DNA from: Micromonospora_J zhanjiangensis
Lineage (GTDB): Bacteria > Actinomycetota > Actinomycetes > Mycobacteriales > Micromonosporaceae
NCBI RefSeq assembly: GCF_042650605.1
Contig: NZ_JBHSBN010000039.1
Location: forward strand, 1 to 40,573
Length of the DNA: 40,573 nt
Direction of reading: 5' to 3'
The first letter of the stretch is position 1. Each line of letters begins with the position of its first letter. Position numbers and translations under genes: made by a program. Positions 31,327 through 40,117 of this stretch are shown here, piece by piece. The notes under the pieces are model-generated. The model had not been told where the DNA came from. It was given only the letters and a program-made list of their open reading frames with translations, and made no database searches.

Positions 31327-32658
31327 ATGGCCGAACCCGCCTGGACCGCCATGCCGACCGTCGCCCGAGCCGTGGAGGTCGGTGATATCGGCGCGCTGTT
31401 GCGGATCGCCCGTACCGCGGCCGGGCTCACTCTCGAGGAGGCCGGTCAGCTCACCGGCTATTCGACCGCCACGATGTCCCGCTGGGAGAACGGGCGGCGC
31501 CGGGAGTGGACCGTCGGCGAGTTGCGCCGGCTTGCCGAAGTGTATGGCATTCCGCCGCATTTGCTGGGGTTGGCCGCGTCCTCCCCACCTTCGCCGCCTG
31601 ACAGCATTAGGGTGAATGAATCACGGCAGAACGGTGGTGACTGGATGCGTCGACGTGACGTGCTCGTCGGAACTGTCGGCCTGACCACGGGCGCCACCCT
31701 GTTGCCTGCGACCGTGAGCGCGGACGTGAATTACACGGTCGAGGACGTGATCTTCGGTCGGGTCACCGCCCCGCCGCTACCGGACCACCAGTTGTCCGCG
31801 CAGCTGTCGGCCGCCCGCGCGGACCATCGCGCCTGCCGGTACACCCAACTGGCCCGCCGCCTGCCTCGGCTGCTCGCCCAGGCCAACGCAGGCCGGGACC
31901 ACGCGCCCGCCGACGAGGTGGCGCGCGCCTCGGCGCGGCTGTCGCAGGCGTACTGCGTCGCTACCCAACTGTTGCTCAAGCTGTACGACGACGGCCTGGC
32001 GTCCTGCGCCGCCGACCGGGCGGTGCAGGCGGCCCGCGGCAGCGGTGATCCGCTGGTCGTCGCGGAGGCGTCCCGACTCGCCGCGACCGTACTGCGTCGT
32101 GCGCGTCACCGGGACGGTGCCCAGCGTCTGGTGCTGCACGCGGCACAGCAACTCGACGCGGACACCGGCCTGACGGACCCTCGACAGACCGCGATGTACG
32201 GACAGTTGCTCGCGGTGGCCGCGTACACCGCGGCCATGCGCGACGATCGTGACGAGGCCTGGACCCTGCTCGGCGAGGCCGAGGACGCGGCCGGCCGGGC
32301 CGGCGCCGCCGGCCTCGACCGCTTCGGCTCACTCGACCTCGCGGTCTACAAGATCAGCGTTGCGCGGGTGCTGGGTGACTACGGTACGGCCGTGGACTTC
32401 GCCCGGCAGGTCGATCCCCGGAGGATCGAGGCACCCGAACGACGGGCCCGGTACTGGGAGGACACCGCCCTGGCTCTGCACGGGCGCGGCCGTCCGGAGG
32501 CGGCGTTCCAGGCTCTGCTCGCGGCCGAAAGCGACACTCCCCAAGAGGTTCGCTACCGGCCCTGGGCGCACCGGCTCACCCAGGACCTCATGTCCGGCGA
32601 CGTACGCAACGGGCTACCGGGCATCCGCGACTTCGCCCACCGGATCGGCACCACGTAG
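31327..32658 (+). CDS. XRE-family regulator with TPR-like C-terminal domain
   Basis: 443 residues from ATG 31327. XRE HTH at about residues 18-75 (IGALLRIARTAAGLTLEEAGQLTGYSTATMSRWENGRRREWTV). Then a linker with MRRRDVLVGTVGLTTGATLLPATVSA, a Tat/signal-like stretch that recurs in these actinomycete regulators though they are cytoplasmic. The rest is TPR-like helical repeats (ARASARLSQAYCVATQLLLKLYDD, AQRLVLHAAQQLDADTGLTDP). These proteins are large-peptide or partner-sensing regulators; this one lies 186 bp upstream of the SARP gene and may control it. Confidence 0.88.
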   Translation: MAEPAWTAMPTVARAVEVGDIGALLRIARTAAGLTLEEAGQLTGYSTATMSRWENGRRREWTVGELRRLAEVYGIPPHLLGLAASSPPSPPDSIRVNESRQNGGDWMRRRDVLVGTVGLTTGATLLPATVSADVNYTVEDVIFGRVTAPPLPDHQLSAQLSAARADHRACRYTQLARRLPRLLAQANAGRDHAPADEVARASARLSQAYCVATQLLLKLYDDGLASCAADRAVQAARGSGDPLVVAEASRLAATVLRRARHRDGAQRLVLHAAQQLDADTGLTDPRQTAMYGQLLAVAAYTAAMRDDRDEAWTLLGEAEDAAGRAGAAGLDRFGSLDLAVYKISVARVLGDYGTAVDFARQVDPRRIEAPERRARYWEDTALALHGRGRPEAAFQALLAAESDTPQEVRYRPWAHRLTQDLMSGDVRNGLPGIRDFAHRIGTT

Positions 32659-32844
32659 CGGTGACGGTGGGGTGCCCTCCGGGTTGCACACCACCACCCG
32701 GGTCGATGAGTTGATCGCGAGGGCGCGTCCGGGCGCACGGGCAGCGGTTGTCGTGTGGTGACGACGCGCACCGGCATGATTCCGCTGCTTGGCTGCTTCA
32801 ACCCCCACGGCTCGGGCGACCCTCGCCGGACTAGGGTTGCGGCG

Positions 32845-35820
32845 ATGCCTGCGGAGATCATGATTCGGATCCTTGGTCCGCTGGAGATCGAGGTGGCGGG
32901 CGCCAGGCTGGACGCCACACCGTCGGAACGTCTGCTGCTGGCCCGACTGGCGTTGGCCGGCGGCCAGGTGGTGTCGGTGGCGCAGTTGGTCGACGCGGTC
33001 TGGCCGCACCGGCCGCCGAGCACGGCCCGCAACCGGATCCAGGTGCTGGTTTCCGGACTCCGCCGGAAGCTGGCCGCCGCCGGCGGCCCCGACCAGGCGA
33101 TCATCACCCGCGCGCCCGGGTACCTGCTGCCGGCCGAGGCGGTACGGCTGGACCAGCACGAGTACGAGCGGCTGGTGGAGCAGGCCAGAGTGGAGTGGAC
33201 GGCGGGCCGGCCGGCGGCCGCCGCGGCGACGTACGCCGCCGCGCTGGCGCTGTGGCGCGGCCCGGCGTTCGACGGTGTCGACTCCCCGTTCGTCGCGACG
33301 GCCTCGGTTCGGCTTGCCGAGTCGCGGCTGGCCGTCACCGAGGACGTGTTCGAGGCGCGGCTGGCGGCCGGCACCGACCCCGATCTGGTGGCCGACCTGA
33401 CCGCGGCGATCGAGGCGTACCCGCTGCGCGAGCGGCTTCGCGGCCAGTTGATGCGGGCCCTGCACGCCCAGGACCGGCAAGGTGACGCGCTGGCCGTGTA
33501 CCGCGACTTCCACGCTCTGGTCCGGGACGAGCTCGGGCTGGAACCGGGCTCGGAGCTGACCCGGCTGCACCAGGAGATCCTCGCCGTGCCGGCGCTGCCG
33601 CCGGTACTGGCGGCAGCACCGAACCAGCTGCCGGCCGACACCGCCGACTTCGTCGGTCGCCAGGCGGAGCTGGACCGGCTGCGGGACGTGCTGGCGCGGG
33701 CCGCGACGGCGGCGTCCGGCGGCTGTCCGGCGATCGTTTCCATCGTCGGACCCGGTGGCTCCGGCAAGACCGCGCTCGCGGTACGGCTGGCCTGGCGGGT
33801 ACGCGCGCTGTACCCGGACGGCTGCCTGGTCGCCGATCTGGACGGCGCTGACCCGCACGCGTTGCTCGGTGCGTTCCTGCGGGCGCTGGGGCTGGCCGGC
33901 GCGGCGGTACCGGCGGACCCGCAGGAGCGGCTGGGCCAGTACCGGTCGCTGCTGGCCGACCGGAAGGTGCTGCTGGTGCTGGACAACGTCGCCACCGCGG
34001 CCCAGTTGGCGCCGCTGATCCCGGCCGGCGGCGGGTGCGCGGTGCTGGCGGTCGGCCGGCGCCGGCTCACCTGGCTGCCGGAGGCGGTCGCCTGCCCGCT
34101 CGGCCCGCTGCCCGTCGGCGAGGCACTGGGCCTGTTGAGCCGGTTGGCCGGCGCCGCCCGGCTGGACACCGAACGCGACGACGCGCGCCGGTTGATCCAG
34201 ATGTGCAGCGGCCTACCGCTGGCGATCCGGGTGGTCGGTGCGCGGCTGGCCGCCCGGCCCGACCTTCCGGTCGCGCACCTGGCCGACCGGCTCGCCGACG
34301 AGCAGCACCGGCTGGATGAGCTGGAGGTCGGTGACGTGCAGGTGCGCGCCTGCCTCGCGGTGAGCTTCCAACGGCTGCCGGTCGAGGCGCAGCGGGCACT
34401 GCGCCTGATCGCGCTGCTGCCGGGCCCGCAGCTGCCGGGGTCACTGCTCGGGGCGGTACTGGGCGTACCGGATGACGTCGCCGACCGGGCGGTCGCCCGG
34501 CTGCTGGACGAGCACCTGCTGGAGGTGGTCGGACCGCACCGGTACCGGCTGCACGACCTGGTCCGGCTGTTCGCTGCGGAGCGGGCCGAGGCGGAGGAGC
34601 CGGGCGAGCAGCGCGCGGCGGCGGTCCGCCGCGCCTACCGGATGCTGCTGGCGCTGGCCCGCGCGGCGAACGAACGGATGCCGGCCCGCCGGTACCCCTG
34701 CCCGGTACCCGCGGCCGATCCGCAGCCGACCGTGATACCCGCCGACCCGACCGGCTGGTTGGACGCCGAGCGTGGCACCCTGCTGGCCTTTGTCACGGCG
34801 GCGCGCCGGCTCGGCGTGCCGGGCCTGGCCTGGCCGTTGGCCGCGACGCTGGTCAACATCTGCGAGCTGCGTGCCAACCCGGACGACTGGCAGCGGGCCC
34901 TGGACCAGGCGGACGTCGCGCTCGGCGACGCGCCCGATCCGGCCGGCTCCGCCGCGCTCGCCCTGGCCCGCAGCATCCTGCTGCGCGGCGCCGGACACCA
35001 CGAGCAGGCCGCGCCGTACGCCAGCCGGGCCGGCCGCTACTACCGGCGCGCCGGGGCCTGGCCGGCGGCCGTGGCCGCGGCCGTGGAACTGGCCATCAAC
35101 GCCCGCATCCGAGGCCGGTACCGGCTGGCTCGTGCGGCGTTGTGCTGGGCGCTGGCCCGATCCGCCGAGCACGACACCGGGGTCCAGGAGGGCTACGCCT
35201 ACCTGGCGTTGGGCAACCTGTGCCTGAGCGAGGATCCGCCGGACCTGACGGCCGCGCAGCGGGCGTTGAGCCGAGCCCAGCAGGTGTTCAGCCGGCTGGA
35301 CGAGCGCAGCGGACTGGCCAACGCGATCATCGCGGCCGGTCGTGCGCACGCGATGGCCGGCGCGCACGCCGCCGCGGTCCGGTCGTACCTGGCCGCGACG
35401 CCGGTCTACGCCGACTTGGGCGATCCGGCCGGCCGGGCGTTCGCGGACGCGATGCTGGCCGACGCGTATCTGCGCGACGGCGACCCCCGGCGGGCGTTGC
35501 AGGTGGTGGATCGCATCGTGGACAGCCTGGCGGAGCTGGGGCACGGGTACTGGGAGGCGGTCGCTCGGGTGGTGCGGGGGCAGGCGCTGGCCGGGCTGGG
35601 CGACCCGCTGGCGGCCGACGTGCTGCGCCAGGCCGCCTGCCGGTACGAGCGGCTCGGCCATCCGGCCCGGGCCGGCGAGGTGTTGTTCGACCTGGCGCGG
35701 CGGCAGGCGGCAGATGGCCGGGGAGACGAGGCACGCCGCTGCGCGCGGGACGCGGCCCGGTTGTTCCGCGAGGCCCGCTCGCCGCAGGCGGCCGCGGTCG
35801 ACGCCTGGCTGTCCTCGTAA
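32845..35820 (+). CDS. SARP/AfsR-type activator (BTAD-NB-ARC-TPR)
   Basis: ATG 32845 (MPAEIMIRILGPLEIEV) or ATG 32860 (MIRILGPLE, the usual SARP start) gives 991 or 986 residues. Domains: OmpR-type winged helix (about 5-95), bacterial transcriptional activation domain (about 96-245), NB-ARC ATPase with P-loop GPGGSGKTALA near 303-311 and LLVLDN Walker B, then TPR-like helices to the end. SARPs are pathway-specific activators of secondary-metabolite clusters in actinomycetes, binding direct repeats upstream of target promoters. Here it lies 79 bp upstream of the ThiF-like gene and is the likely activator of the peptide operon. Confidence 0.92.
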   Translation: MPAEIMIRILGPLEIEVAGARLDATPSERLLLARLALAGGQVVSVAQLVDAVWPHRPPSTARNRIQVLVSGLRRKLAAAGGPDQAIITRAPGYLLPAEAVRLDQHEYERLVEQARVEWTAGRPAAAAATYAAALALWRGPAFDGVDSPFVATASVRLAESRLAVTEDVFEARLAAGTDPDLVADLTAAIEAYPLRERLRGQLMRALHAQDRQGDALAVYRDFHALVRDELGLEPGSELTRLHQEILAVPALPPVLAAAPNQLPADTADFVGRQAELDRLRDVLARAATAASGGCPAIVSIVGPGGSGKTALAVRLAWRVRALYPDGCLVADLDGADPHALLGAFLRALGLAGAAVPADPQERLGQYRSLLADRKVLLVLDNVATAAQLAPLIPAGGGCAVLAVGRRRLTWLPEAVACPLGPLPVGEALGLLSRLAGAARLDTERDDARRLIQMCSGLPLAIRVVGARLAARPDLPVAHLADRLADEQHRLDELEVGDVQVRACLAVSFQRLPVEAQRALRLIALLPGPQLPGSLLGAVLGVPDDVADRAVARLLDEHLLEVVGPHRYRLHDLVRLFAAERAEAEEPGEQRAAAVRRAYRMLLALARAANERMPARRYPCPVPAADPQPTVIPADPTGWLDAERGTLLAFVTAARRLGVPGLAWPLAATLVNICELRANPDDWQRALDQADVALGDAPDPAGSAALALARSILLRGAGHHEQAAPYASRAGRYYRRAGAWPAAVAAAVELAINARIRGRYRLARAALCWALARSAEHDTGVQEGYAYLALGNLCLSEDPPDLTAAQRALSRAQQVFSRLDERSGLANAIIAAGRAHAMAGAHAAAVRSYLAATPVYADLGDPAGRAFADAMLADAYLRDGDPRRALQVVDRIVDSLAELGHGYWEAVARVVRGQALAGLGDPLAADVLRQAACRYERLGHPARAGEVLFDLARRQAADGRGDEARRCARDAARLFREARSPQAAAVDAWLSS

Positions 35821-35899
35821 GGCGATCCACAGCACGGCGTAAGCGCCGGTCGGCATACTCGGTCCGGTCGAGATCCACTCGACCCGATCGGAGGTCCCG

Positions 35900-37036
35900 G
35901 TGCCAGTGCGGCCGCAGCTCAAGAGCGTGTTGTGGGAGCGCGTCGGTGACTCGCTGCGGCTGGTGTACGACGTGCGGGACCAGCTGATGATCGCCGACCC
36001 GGACGGCGGTGTCGAACGGTTGCTGGCGCTGCTGCGGGAGGGCGGACGTACCGTCGCCGAGCTGGCCGAGGCGATGGGGCTGCCGGCCGAGGACATCATG
36101 GCCGGGCTGGCGGTCTTCGACGACCATCGTCTGCTGGAGGACGGCGAGCGGCTCGGCGGCTACACCGGCGCCGCGGCCGAGCGGCACTTCAGCAACCTCG
36201 CCTTCTTCGAGTCGTTCGCGACGCTCGCCACCAGCCGGGAGGATTTCCAGCGCCGGCTGGCGGACGCGCACGTGCTGGTGCTGGGCACCGGCGGACTGAA
36301 CTCCAACACCATCCCGCACCTGTGCGGACTCGGCATAGGCCGGCTCACCCTGCTGGACCGGGACGTGGTGGAGCCGCGCAACTTCGCCCGGCAGTACCTG
36401 TACACGCAGGCCGATCTGGGCGCCACGAAGGTGGAGCGGGCCGGCGCGTGGGTACGGGCGTTCGACCCGAGCATCGAGGTGGCCACGGTCACCGCCGGGA
36501 TCGACGGCCCGGACGCGGTGTCCGCGCTGGTCGAACGGTACCGGCCGGACGTGGTGATGTCCGGTGTGGACAGCCCGACGAGCATCGACGACTGGGTCAA
36601 CGACGCCTGCGTCGCGGCGGGAGTGCCGTTCGTCCGCGGCGGCATGTACGTCACCCAGGGCGTCGTCTGGTCGGTCGACCCGGGCCGCAGCGCCTGCCGC
36701 GCGTGCGGCCGGTCGGCACCGGCCCTTGACCCGGACGACCCCGAGCTGGCCGCGGCCCGGCTGCTGAACACCCGGCCCCAGACCAACCGCGGGATCGGGC
36801 CGGTCGCCGGTCTGCTCGGCGCGTTGTGCGCGTTCGAGGTGCTGCGGTTGCTCACCCGGTTCGAGCCGCCGGCCTATGCCGGCCGGCCGATGCTCATCGA
36901 CTTCGCCGCCGGCTGCACCACCAGCCGGGGCGAATGGGTGCGCGATCCGGCGTGCCCGATCTGCGGTGACCGCGCACCGGCCGAGCCGGTACCGGCCGCC
37001 GCAGCGATGTCAGGGGGAGGGGGTGACAGAACATGA
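35900..37036 (+). CDS. E1/ThiF-like adenylating enzyme with N-terminal RRE-like domain
   Basis: 378 residues, GTG start with GGAGG 6 nt upstream. Residues ~1-85 look like a PqqD-type winged-helix (RRE) that could hold a leader peptide (SLRLVYDVRDQLMIADPDGGVERLLALLREG). Residues ~122-345 are an E1-like Rossmann domain: VLGTGGLNSN (128-136), LLDRDVVEPRNFARQYLY (150-168; Arg of NxxRQ), TKVERA, DSPTSIDDW. Zinc pairs CRAC (266-269) and CPIC (352-355) are complete. These enzymes adenylate a peptide C-terminus or side chain (MccB makes the AMP-amide of microcin C; PaaA acts on pantocin). The stop overlaps the peptide gene as ATGA, strongly linking the two. Confidence 0.88.
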   Translation: MPVRPQLKSVLWERVGDSLRLVYDVRDQLMIADPDGGVERLLALLREGGRTVAELAEAMGLPAEDIMAGLAVFDDHRLLEDGERLGGYTGAAAERHFSNLAFFESFATLATSREDFQRRLADAHVLVLGTGGLNSNTIPHLCGLGIGRLTLLDRDVVEPRNFARQYLYTQADLGATKVERAGAWVRAFDPSIEVATVTAGIDGPDAVSALVERYRPDVVMSGVDSPTSIDDWVNDACVAAGVPFVRGGMYVTQGVVWSVDPGRSACRACGRSAPALDPDDPELAAARLLNTRPQTNRGIGPVAGLLGALCAFEVLRLLTRFEPPAYAGRPMLIDFAAGCTTSRGEWVRDPACPICGDRAPAEPVPAAAAMSGGGGDRT

Positions 37037-37119
37037 AGATCGAGGTCAAGAAGATCGAGAACACTCGCCTCACGGTCGAATGCTCGGGCGGCGCAGTCGT
37101 AACGAGCTGCGACTCCTGA
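37033..37119 (+). CDS. 28-residue candidate RiPP precursor peptide
   Basis: ATG at 37033 overlaps the stop of the ThiF-like gene (ATGA), with GGGGGAGGGGG a few bases upstream. The product has 28 residues: a charged leader-like half (MKIEVKKIENTRLTVE, 16 residues) and a small core-like half from Cys17 (C-S-G-G-A-V-V-T-S-C-D-S). Residues Cys17 and Cys26, with Ser/Thr at 18, 24, 25 and 28, are candidate sites for modification, and GG at 19-20 offers a possible cleavage motif. It is too short for most gene finders. Its position between a leader-binding-type E1 enzyme and an M50-like protease, plus shared overlap, is the evidence; homology is not assessed. Confidence 0.75.
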   Translation: MKIEVKKIENTRLTVECSGGAVVTSCDS

Positions 37120-37159
37120 GCCACGCCAGTCCGGCCGGCCAGCACGACAGGAGGAACCG

Positions 37160-38389
37160 ATGACCACTGCGGACGGCGACCTCGCGGTAGCGGCGAGCCG
37201 CCTGGTGGTGGCACGAGACGGGGACGAGTGCGTGCTCGGCCGGCCGGACCTGGGCATCTTCGTCCAGGTACCGGAGCCCGGCGCGGTGTTCGTCGAGGCG
37301 CTGCAGGCGGGCGTCTCGGTGACCGGCGCGACCGAGCGGGCCAGCGAGGTGGCCGGTGAGCCGGTGGACGGCGAGGACTTCCTCGCCACGCTGGCCGAGG
37401 TCGGCCTGCTGGACGCGTCACCGGCCGCCGACGCGGGGTCGGCGGGCGCCCGGCGTACCCGGGAGATCCGGTGGATCGCGGGCATCAGCCCACGGGTCGC
37501 GGCCCGGTTGTTCGGCCGGGCGGCCTGGTCGGTGTACGGGACGGCCGCCGTCGTCGCCGTCGCGTTGCTGGTGGCCCGGCCGGAGCTGCGGCCGACGTAC
37601 GAGAGCTTCTGGTTCCTCGGTGATCCGATGGCCTCGGTACTGGCACTCATCCCGGCCACCATCGTGCTGAGCTGTCTGCACGAGGCATGGCACTGGCTGG
37701 CCGGCCGGGCGATCGGCCTGCCCGCGGTGTTCCGGGTCAGTTACCGCGGGATCTTCCTGGTGTTCGAGACCGACCTGTCGCAGATCGTCACGGTGCCGCG
37801 GCGGCGGCGGTACGGGCCGTTCTTCGCCGGCCTGGCCTTCGACGCCACGATGCTGGCGGTGTTCCTGCTGCTACGGCTCGCCGACCACCGGTCGTGGCTG
37901 TCCCTCCCGCCGCTCATGGACCGGTTCCTCGGCGCGCTGGTACTACGCCAGGTGTTCGCGATCGTCTGGCAACTCGCCGCCGTGTTCCTGCGCAACGACA
38001 TGTACGCGGTACTGACCACCGCGCTGCGCTGCACCAACATGTACCGGGTCAACGCGCTCACGATCAAGGACCGGCTGGCGCGGCTGACGCCTGACGAGGC
38101 CCGGGAACTGGCCGAGGCGAGCGACCGGGACCGAGCGGTGGCGCCCTGGTTCGCGGCGATCTACCTGGCCGGCATCGTCGCCATGTTCTGGATGTTCCTG
38201 GTCGCCGGCCTGCCCAACATGATCGTCATGGTCGGCTGGCTGGCCAACAGCCTCGGTGCGCACGCGGCCGGCTCGCCGGCGTTCTGGGAGGCGGTCGCGG
38301 TGGCCGGCTACCTGGTCGCCACCCTGGCCCTGCCGGCCGTGCTCGCGTTGCGGGAGCGGCGGTTGCGACAGCGAGGAGCACTGTCATGA
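37160..38389 (+). CDS. PqqD-like/M50-type membrane metalloprotease
   Basis: 409 residues, GGAGG 5 nt before ATG. Residues ~1-90 resemble a PqqD-type domain (SRLVVARDGDECVLGRPDLGIFVQV ... FLATLAEVGLLDA). Several membrane helices follow (about 128-145, 157-175, 222-240, 255-275, 330-350, 365-400). HEAWH at 174-178 fits the zinc HExxH of M50 site-2-type proteases, with a third ligand possibly D228 in AGLAFDATM. This architecture occurs in peptide-maturation proteases (EpeP/YydH type) that cut a modified precursor in the membrane. The ATGA overlap with the next gene supports co-expression. Confidence 0.87.
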   Translation: MTTADGDLAVAASRLVVARDGDECVLGRPDLGIFVQVPEPGAVFVEALQAGVSVTGATERASEVAGEPVDGEDFLATLAEVGLLDASPAADAGSAGARRTREIRWIAGISPRVAARLFGRAAWSVYGTAAVVAVALLVARPELRPTYESFWFLGDPMASVLALIPATIVLSCLHEAWHWLAGRAIGLPAVFRVSYRGIFLVFETDLSQIVTVPRRRRYGPFFAGLAFDATMLAVFLLLRLADHRSWLSLPPLMDRFLGALVLRQVFAIVWQLAAVFLRNDMYAVLTTALRCTNMYRVNALTIKDRLARLTPDEARELAEASDRDRAVAPWFAAIYLAGIVAMFWMFLVAGLPNMIVMVGWLANSLGAHAAGSPAFWEAVAVAGYLVATLALPAVLALRERRLRQRGALS

Positions 38390-38958
38390 CGAACCAGCCG
38401 ACCCGCTGGTTGTGGCGCGCGGCGCTGGGTGTGGTGGTGGCCGTGTCGCTGGTCGTCATCGCCGGCCCGTACCGGGCGCGGCTGGTCGGCGCCGCGGTCG
38501 GCAGCCGGCAGCCGGAGAACCGGCCGGCGCCGTGCCTGGCCGGGACCGCCGTACCGATCATGGACAGCCCGCACATCGACCCGTCCGAGGCGTCCGCGGT
38601 GACCTACAACTCCAACCCGCCGACCTCGGGGCCGCACTTCCCGTACGTCGCCGCGCCCGGCATCTACACCGAACCGATCGCGGACGGACTGACGGTGCAC
38701 GCCCTGGAACACGGCCACGTGGTGATCGACTACGGTCCGGACACCACTGCCGGCGACCTGGCCGCTCTGGTGGACATCGCCAAGCGGCACCCGGCCGATG
38801 TGCTGCTGCGGCCACGGCCGGGGCTGACCGGCGTGGCACTCACCGCCTGGAGCCGCCTGGACCACCTCGACACGTTCGACCGCTCCCGGGTCGAGGTCTT
38901 CGTCGAGCGGCTGGCCGGCCGCTACGACCACGGCTGGACCCGTACCGACCCCTGCTGA
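38386..38958 (+). CDS. DUF3105 membrane-anchored protein
   Basis: 190 residues. One N-terminal membrane segment (about 11-28, AALGVVVAVSLVVIAGPY) then a DUF3105 domain: MDSPHIDPSEASAVTYNSNPPTSGPHFP near 59-86, HALEHGHVVIDYGP near 105-118. The His/Asn-rich SGPHF and EHGHV motifs could bind metal. DUF3105 proteins are usually surface-exposed in actinomycetes, function unknown. It is the last gene of the operon and may be an immunity or export factor. Confidence 0.87.
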   Translation: MTNQPTRWLWRAALGVVVAVSLVVIAGPYRARLVGAAVGSRQPENRPAPCLAGTAVPIMDSPHIDPSEASAVTYNSNPPTSGPHFPYVAAPGIYTEPIADGLTVHALEHGHVVIDYGPDTTAGDLAALVDIAKRHPADVLLRPRPGLTGVALTAWSRLDHLDTFDRSRVEVFVERLAGRYDHGWTRTDPC

Positions 38959-38990
38959 CGCCGGGCCGACCTCCGCTCCGACCTGCCGTA

Positions 38991-39659
38991 CTACGGCGTG
39001 CTGATGTTGAACACGAATCGGTTGTTGCCCTCGTTGATGCCCCACAGCCTGGGCGCCGAACCGCTGTAGCCAGGCTGGTAGGAGAGGTTTTCGAGGCCGC
39101 CGTTGACCAGCGTCTGCTGGTGCGGTGCCTGTTCAGGCAGGGCCGGGTGCCCGTGATCGGAGCGCACGGGAGGTAGGTGGCATCGGTCGGGGTGTAGTCC
39201 GGATAGTATTCGCCGACCATCGGTAGCGCGTACCGGTGCCACCGCGCGCTCGGTGCCGCGGTGCCGTTCACGCCGAACCCGATCTCCGCCGCCGACCGGG
39301 ACATCGTCCACAGGTGGTTGAGGCTGAACGCGTGCAGCCGGCCGCCGTTGGCGACCAGCAGCGTGTTGCCGTACCACACCACGCCGTCGGCGTGGTTGAA
39401 GTCGAACGGCGCGAAATTGTCCACCCCGTTGGCCGAGACCGGAACGACCAGCAGTACGTCCCGGAACTTCAACCTGGTCGAGTCGGTGTAATCGACAAAG
39501 GCGAGCCGGGCGAATATATGGCGAGGCATCGAGGTGCCCGAACGCCGCGGCCGCGTACGCCGGGCCGGGCCGCAGGACCGCGGCGCCGGCACCAGCGGCG
39601 AGCAGCATGACCGCGGCGATGAGCCACCACAACCGTCGACGTCCGGCACTCAAGGTCAT
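38991..39659 (-). pseudogene. Frameshifted secreted protein
   Basis: ATG at 39659 (MTLSAGRRRLWWLIAAVML) follows AAGGAAGGA and has a clear signal peptide (core LWWLIAAVMLLAAGAGAAV). The frame runs to about 39510, then sense continues in another frame (ARLAFVDYTDSTRLKFRDV ... WHRYALPMVGEYYPDYTPTDATY) down to about 39140, and returns to the first frame (QTLVNGGLENLSYQPGYSG ... NISTP, stop 38991). Two compensating one-base shifts thus split a ~220-residue secreted protein; they may be real or assembly errors. TATGAT at 39690-39695 (minus strand) is a good -10. Function unknown; NADGV/GGLENL-type loops suggest a beta-propeller-like or binding fold. Confidence 0.75.
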
Positions 39660-40042
39660 GGCAGTCCTTCCTTGCATCCAAATATTCGCATCATATTCGG
39701 GCCCTCTTGGCCGGTGCACCGGGACGCGGGACGCGGGGCGCGACTGCGACCCAACGGAGGGGCATCGGTCGTCCGGTGGACCGGCAACACCCTCGCGGTG
39801 TCGCGACCAGGTCCGCGCGGGCGAGCGCCGACAGTCACAACCACCAGTGGCGATCATCGTCAGCGCGGCGCGGTTCGGCTTCCCACCAGTGGAACCCCCG
39901 TTCGGATGACGTATCGGAGATATCGCCGTATTGGCCGGATGATCCAGGTAACTTCTGCCTGAAACGGTCGTCCGTCGCGATCTGTCAGCCGGGACTTCCG
40001 ATTTACGGCACGTCCCCGTTCGTCGATGTGAAGGGTCCTCCG
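39660..40042. other. Intergenic between frameshifted gene and radical SAM locus
   Basis: 383 bp. The -10 TATGAT of the minus-strand gene lies at 39690-39695. No other gene is convincing; readings in this stretch are short and basic with no ribosome-binding site. A promoter for the rightward peptide/radical SAM genes must be near its end, but none was assigned. Confidence 0.4.
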
Positions 40043-40117
40043 ATGTGTGTGCCACGTTGCCGGTCGATCCGATCGATCCCGACGGCTGGCCGTGAGGTGT
40101 GTGGGCCATGCGAGTGA
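40043..40117 (+). CDS. 24-residue four-Cys peptide ORF overlapping radical SAM start
   Basis: ATG at 40043 has AAGGG 8 nt upstream. The 24-residue product starts MCVPRCRSI and ends VCGPCE, with Cys at 2, 6, 20 and 23, i.e. CxxxC and CxxC flanking an Arg/Ser/Ile/Pro core. The stop codon overlaps the first codons of the radical SAM gene by 10 nt, the arrangement expected of a precursor-maturase pair. It could instead be a chance ORF in an upstream leader; the RBS and the overlap argue for expression. Confidence 0.45.
   Translation: MCVPRCRSIRSIPTAGREVCGPCE

Noticed and set aside
31677..31730. Tat-type signal in the XRE regulator as evidence of secretion
   Set aside because: The stretch follows a DNA-binding domain and recurs in cytoplasmic actinomycete regulators; secretion would make no sense.
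32553..34169. Minus-strand 538-codon frame over the SARP gene
   Set aside because: Antisense of the BTAD/NB-ARC coding sequence with Ser/Arg/Ala-rich content and no recognisable fold.
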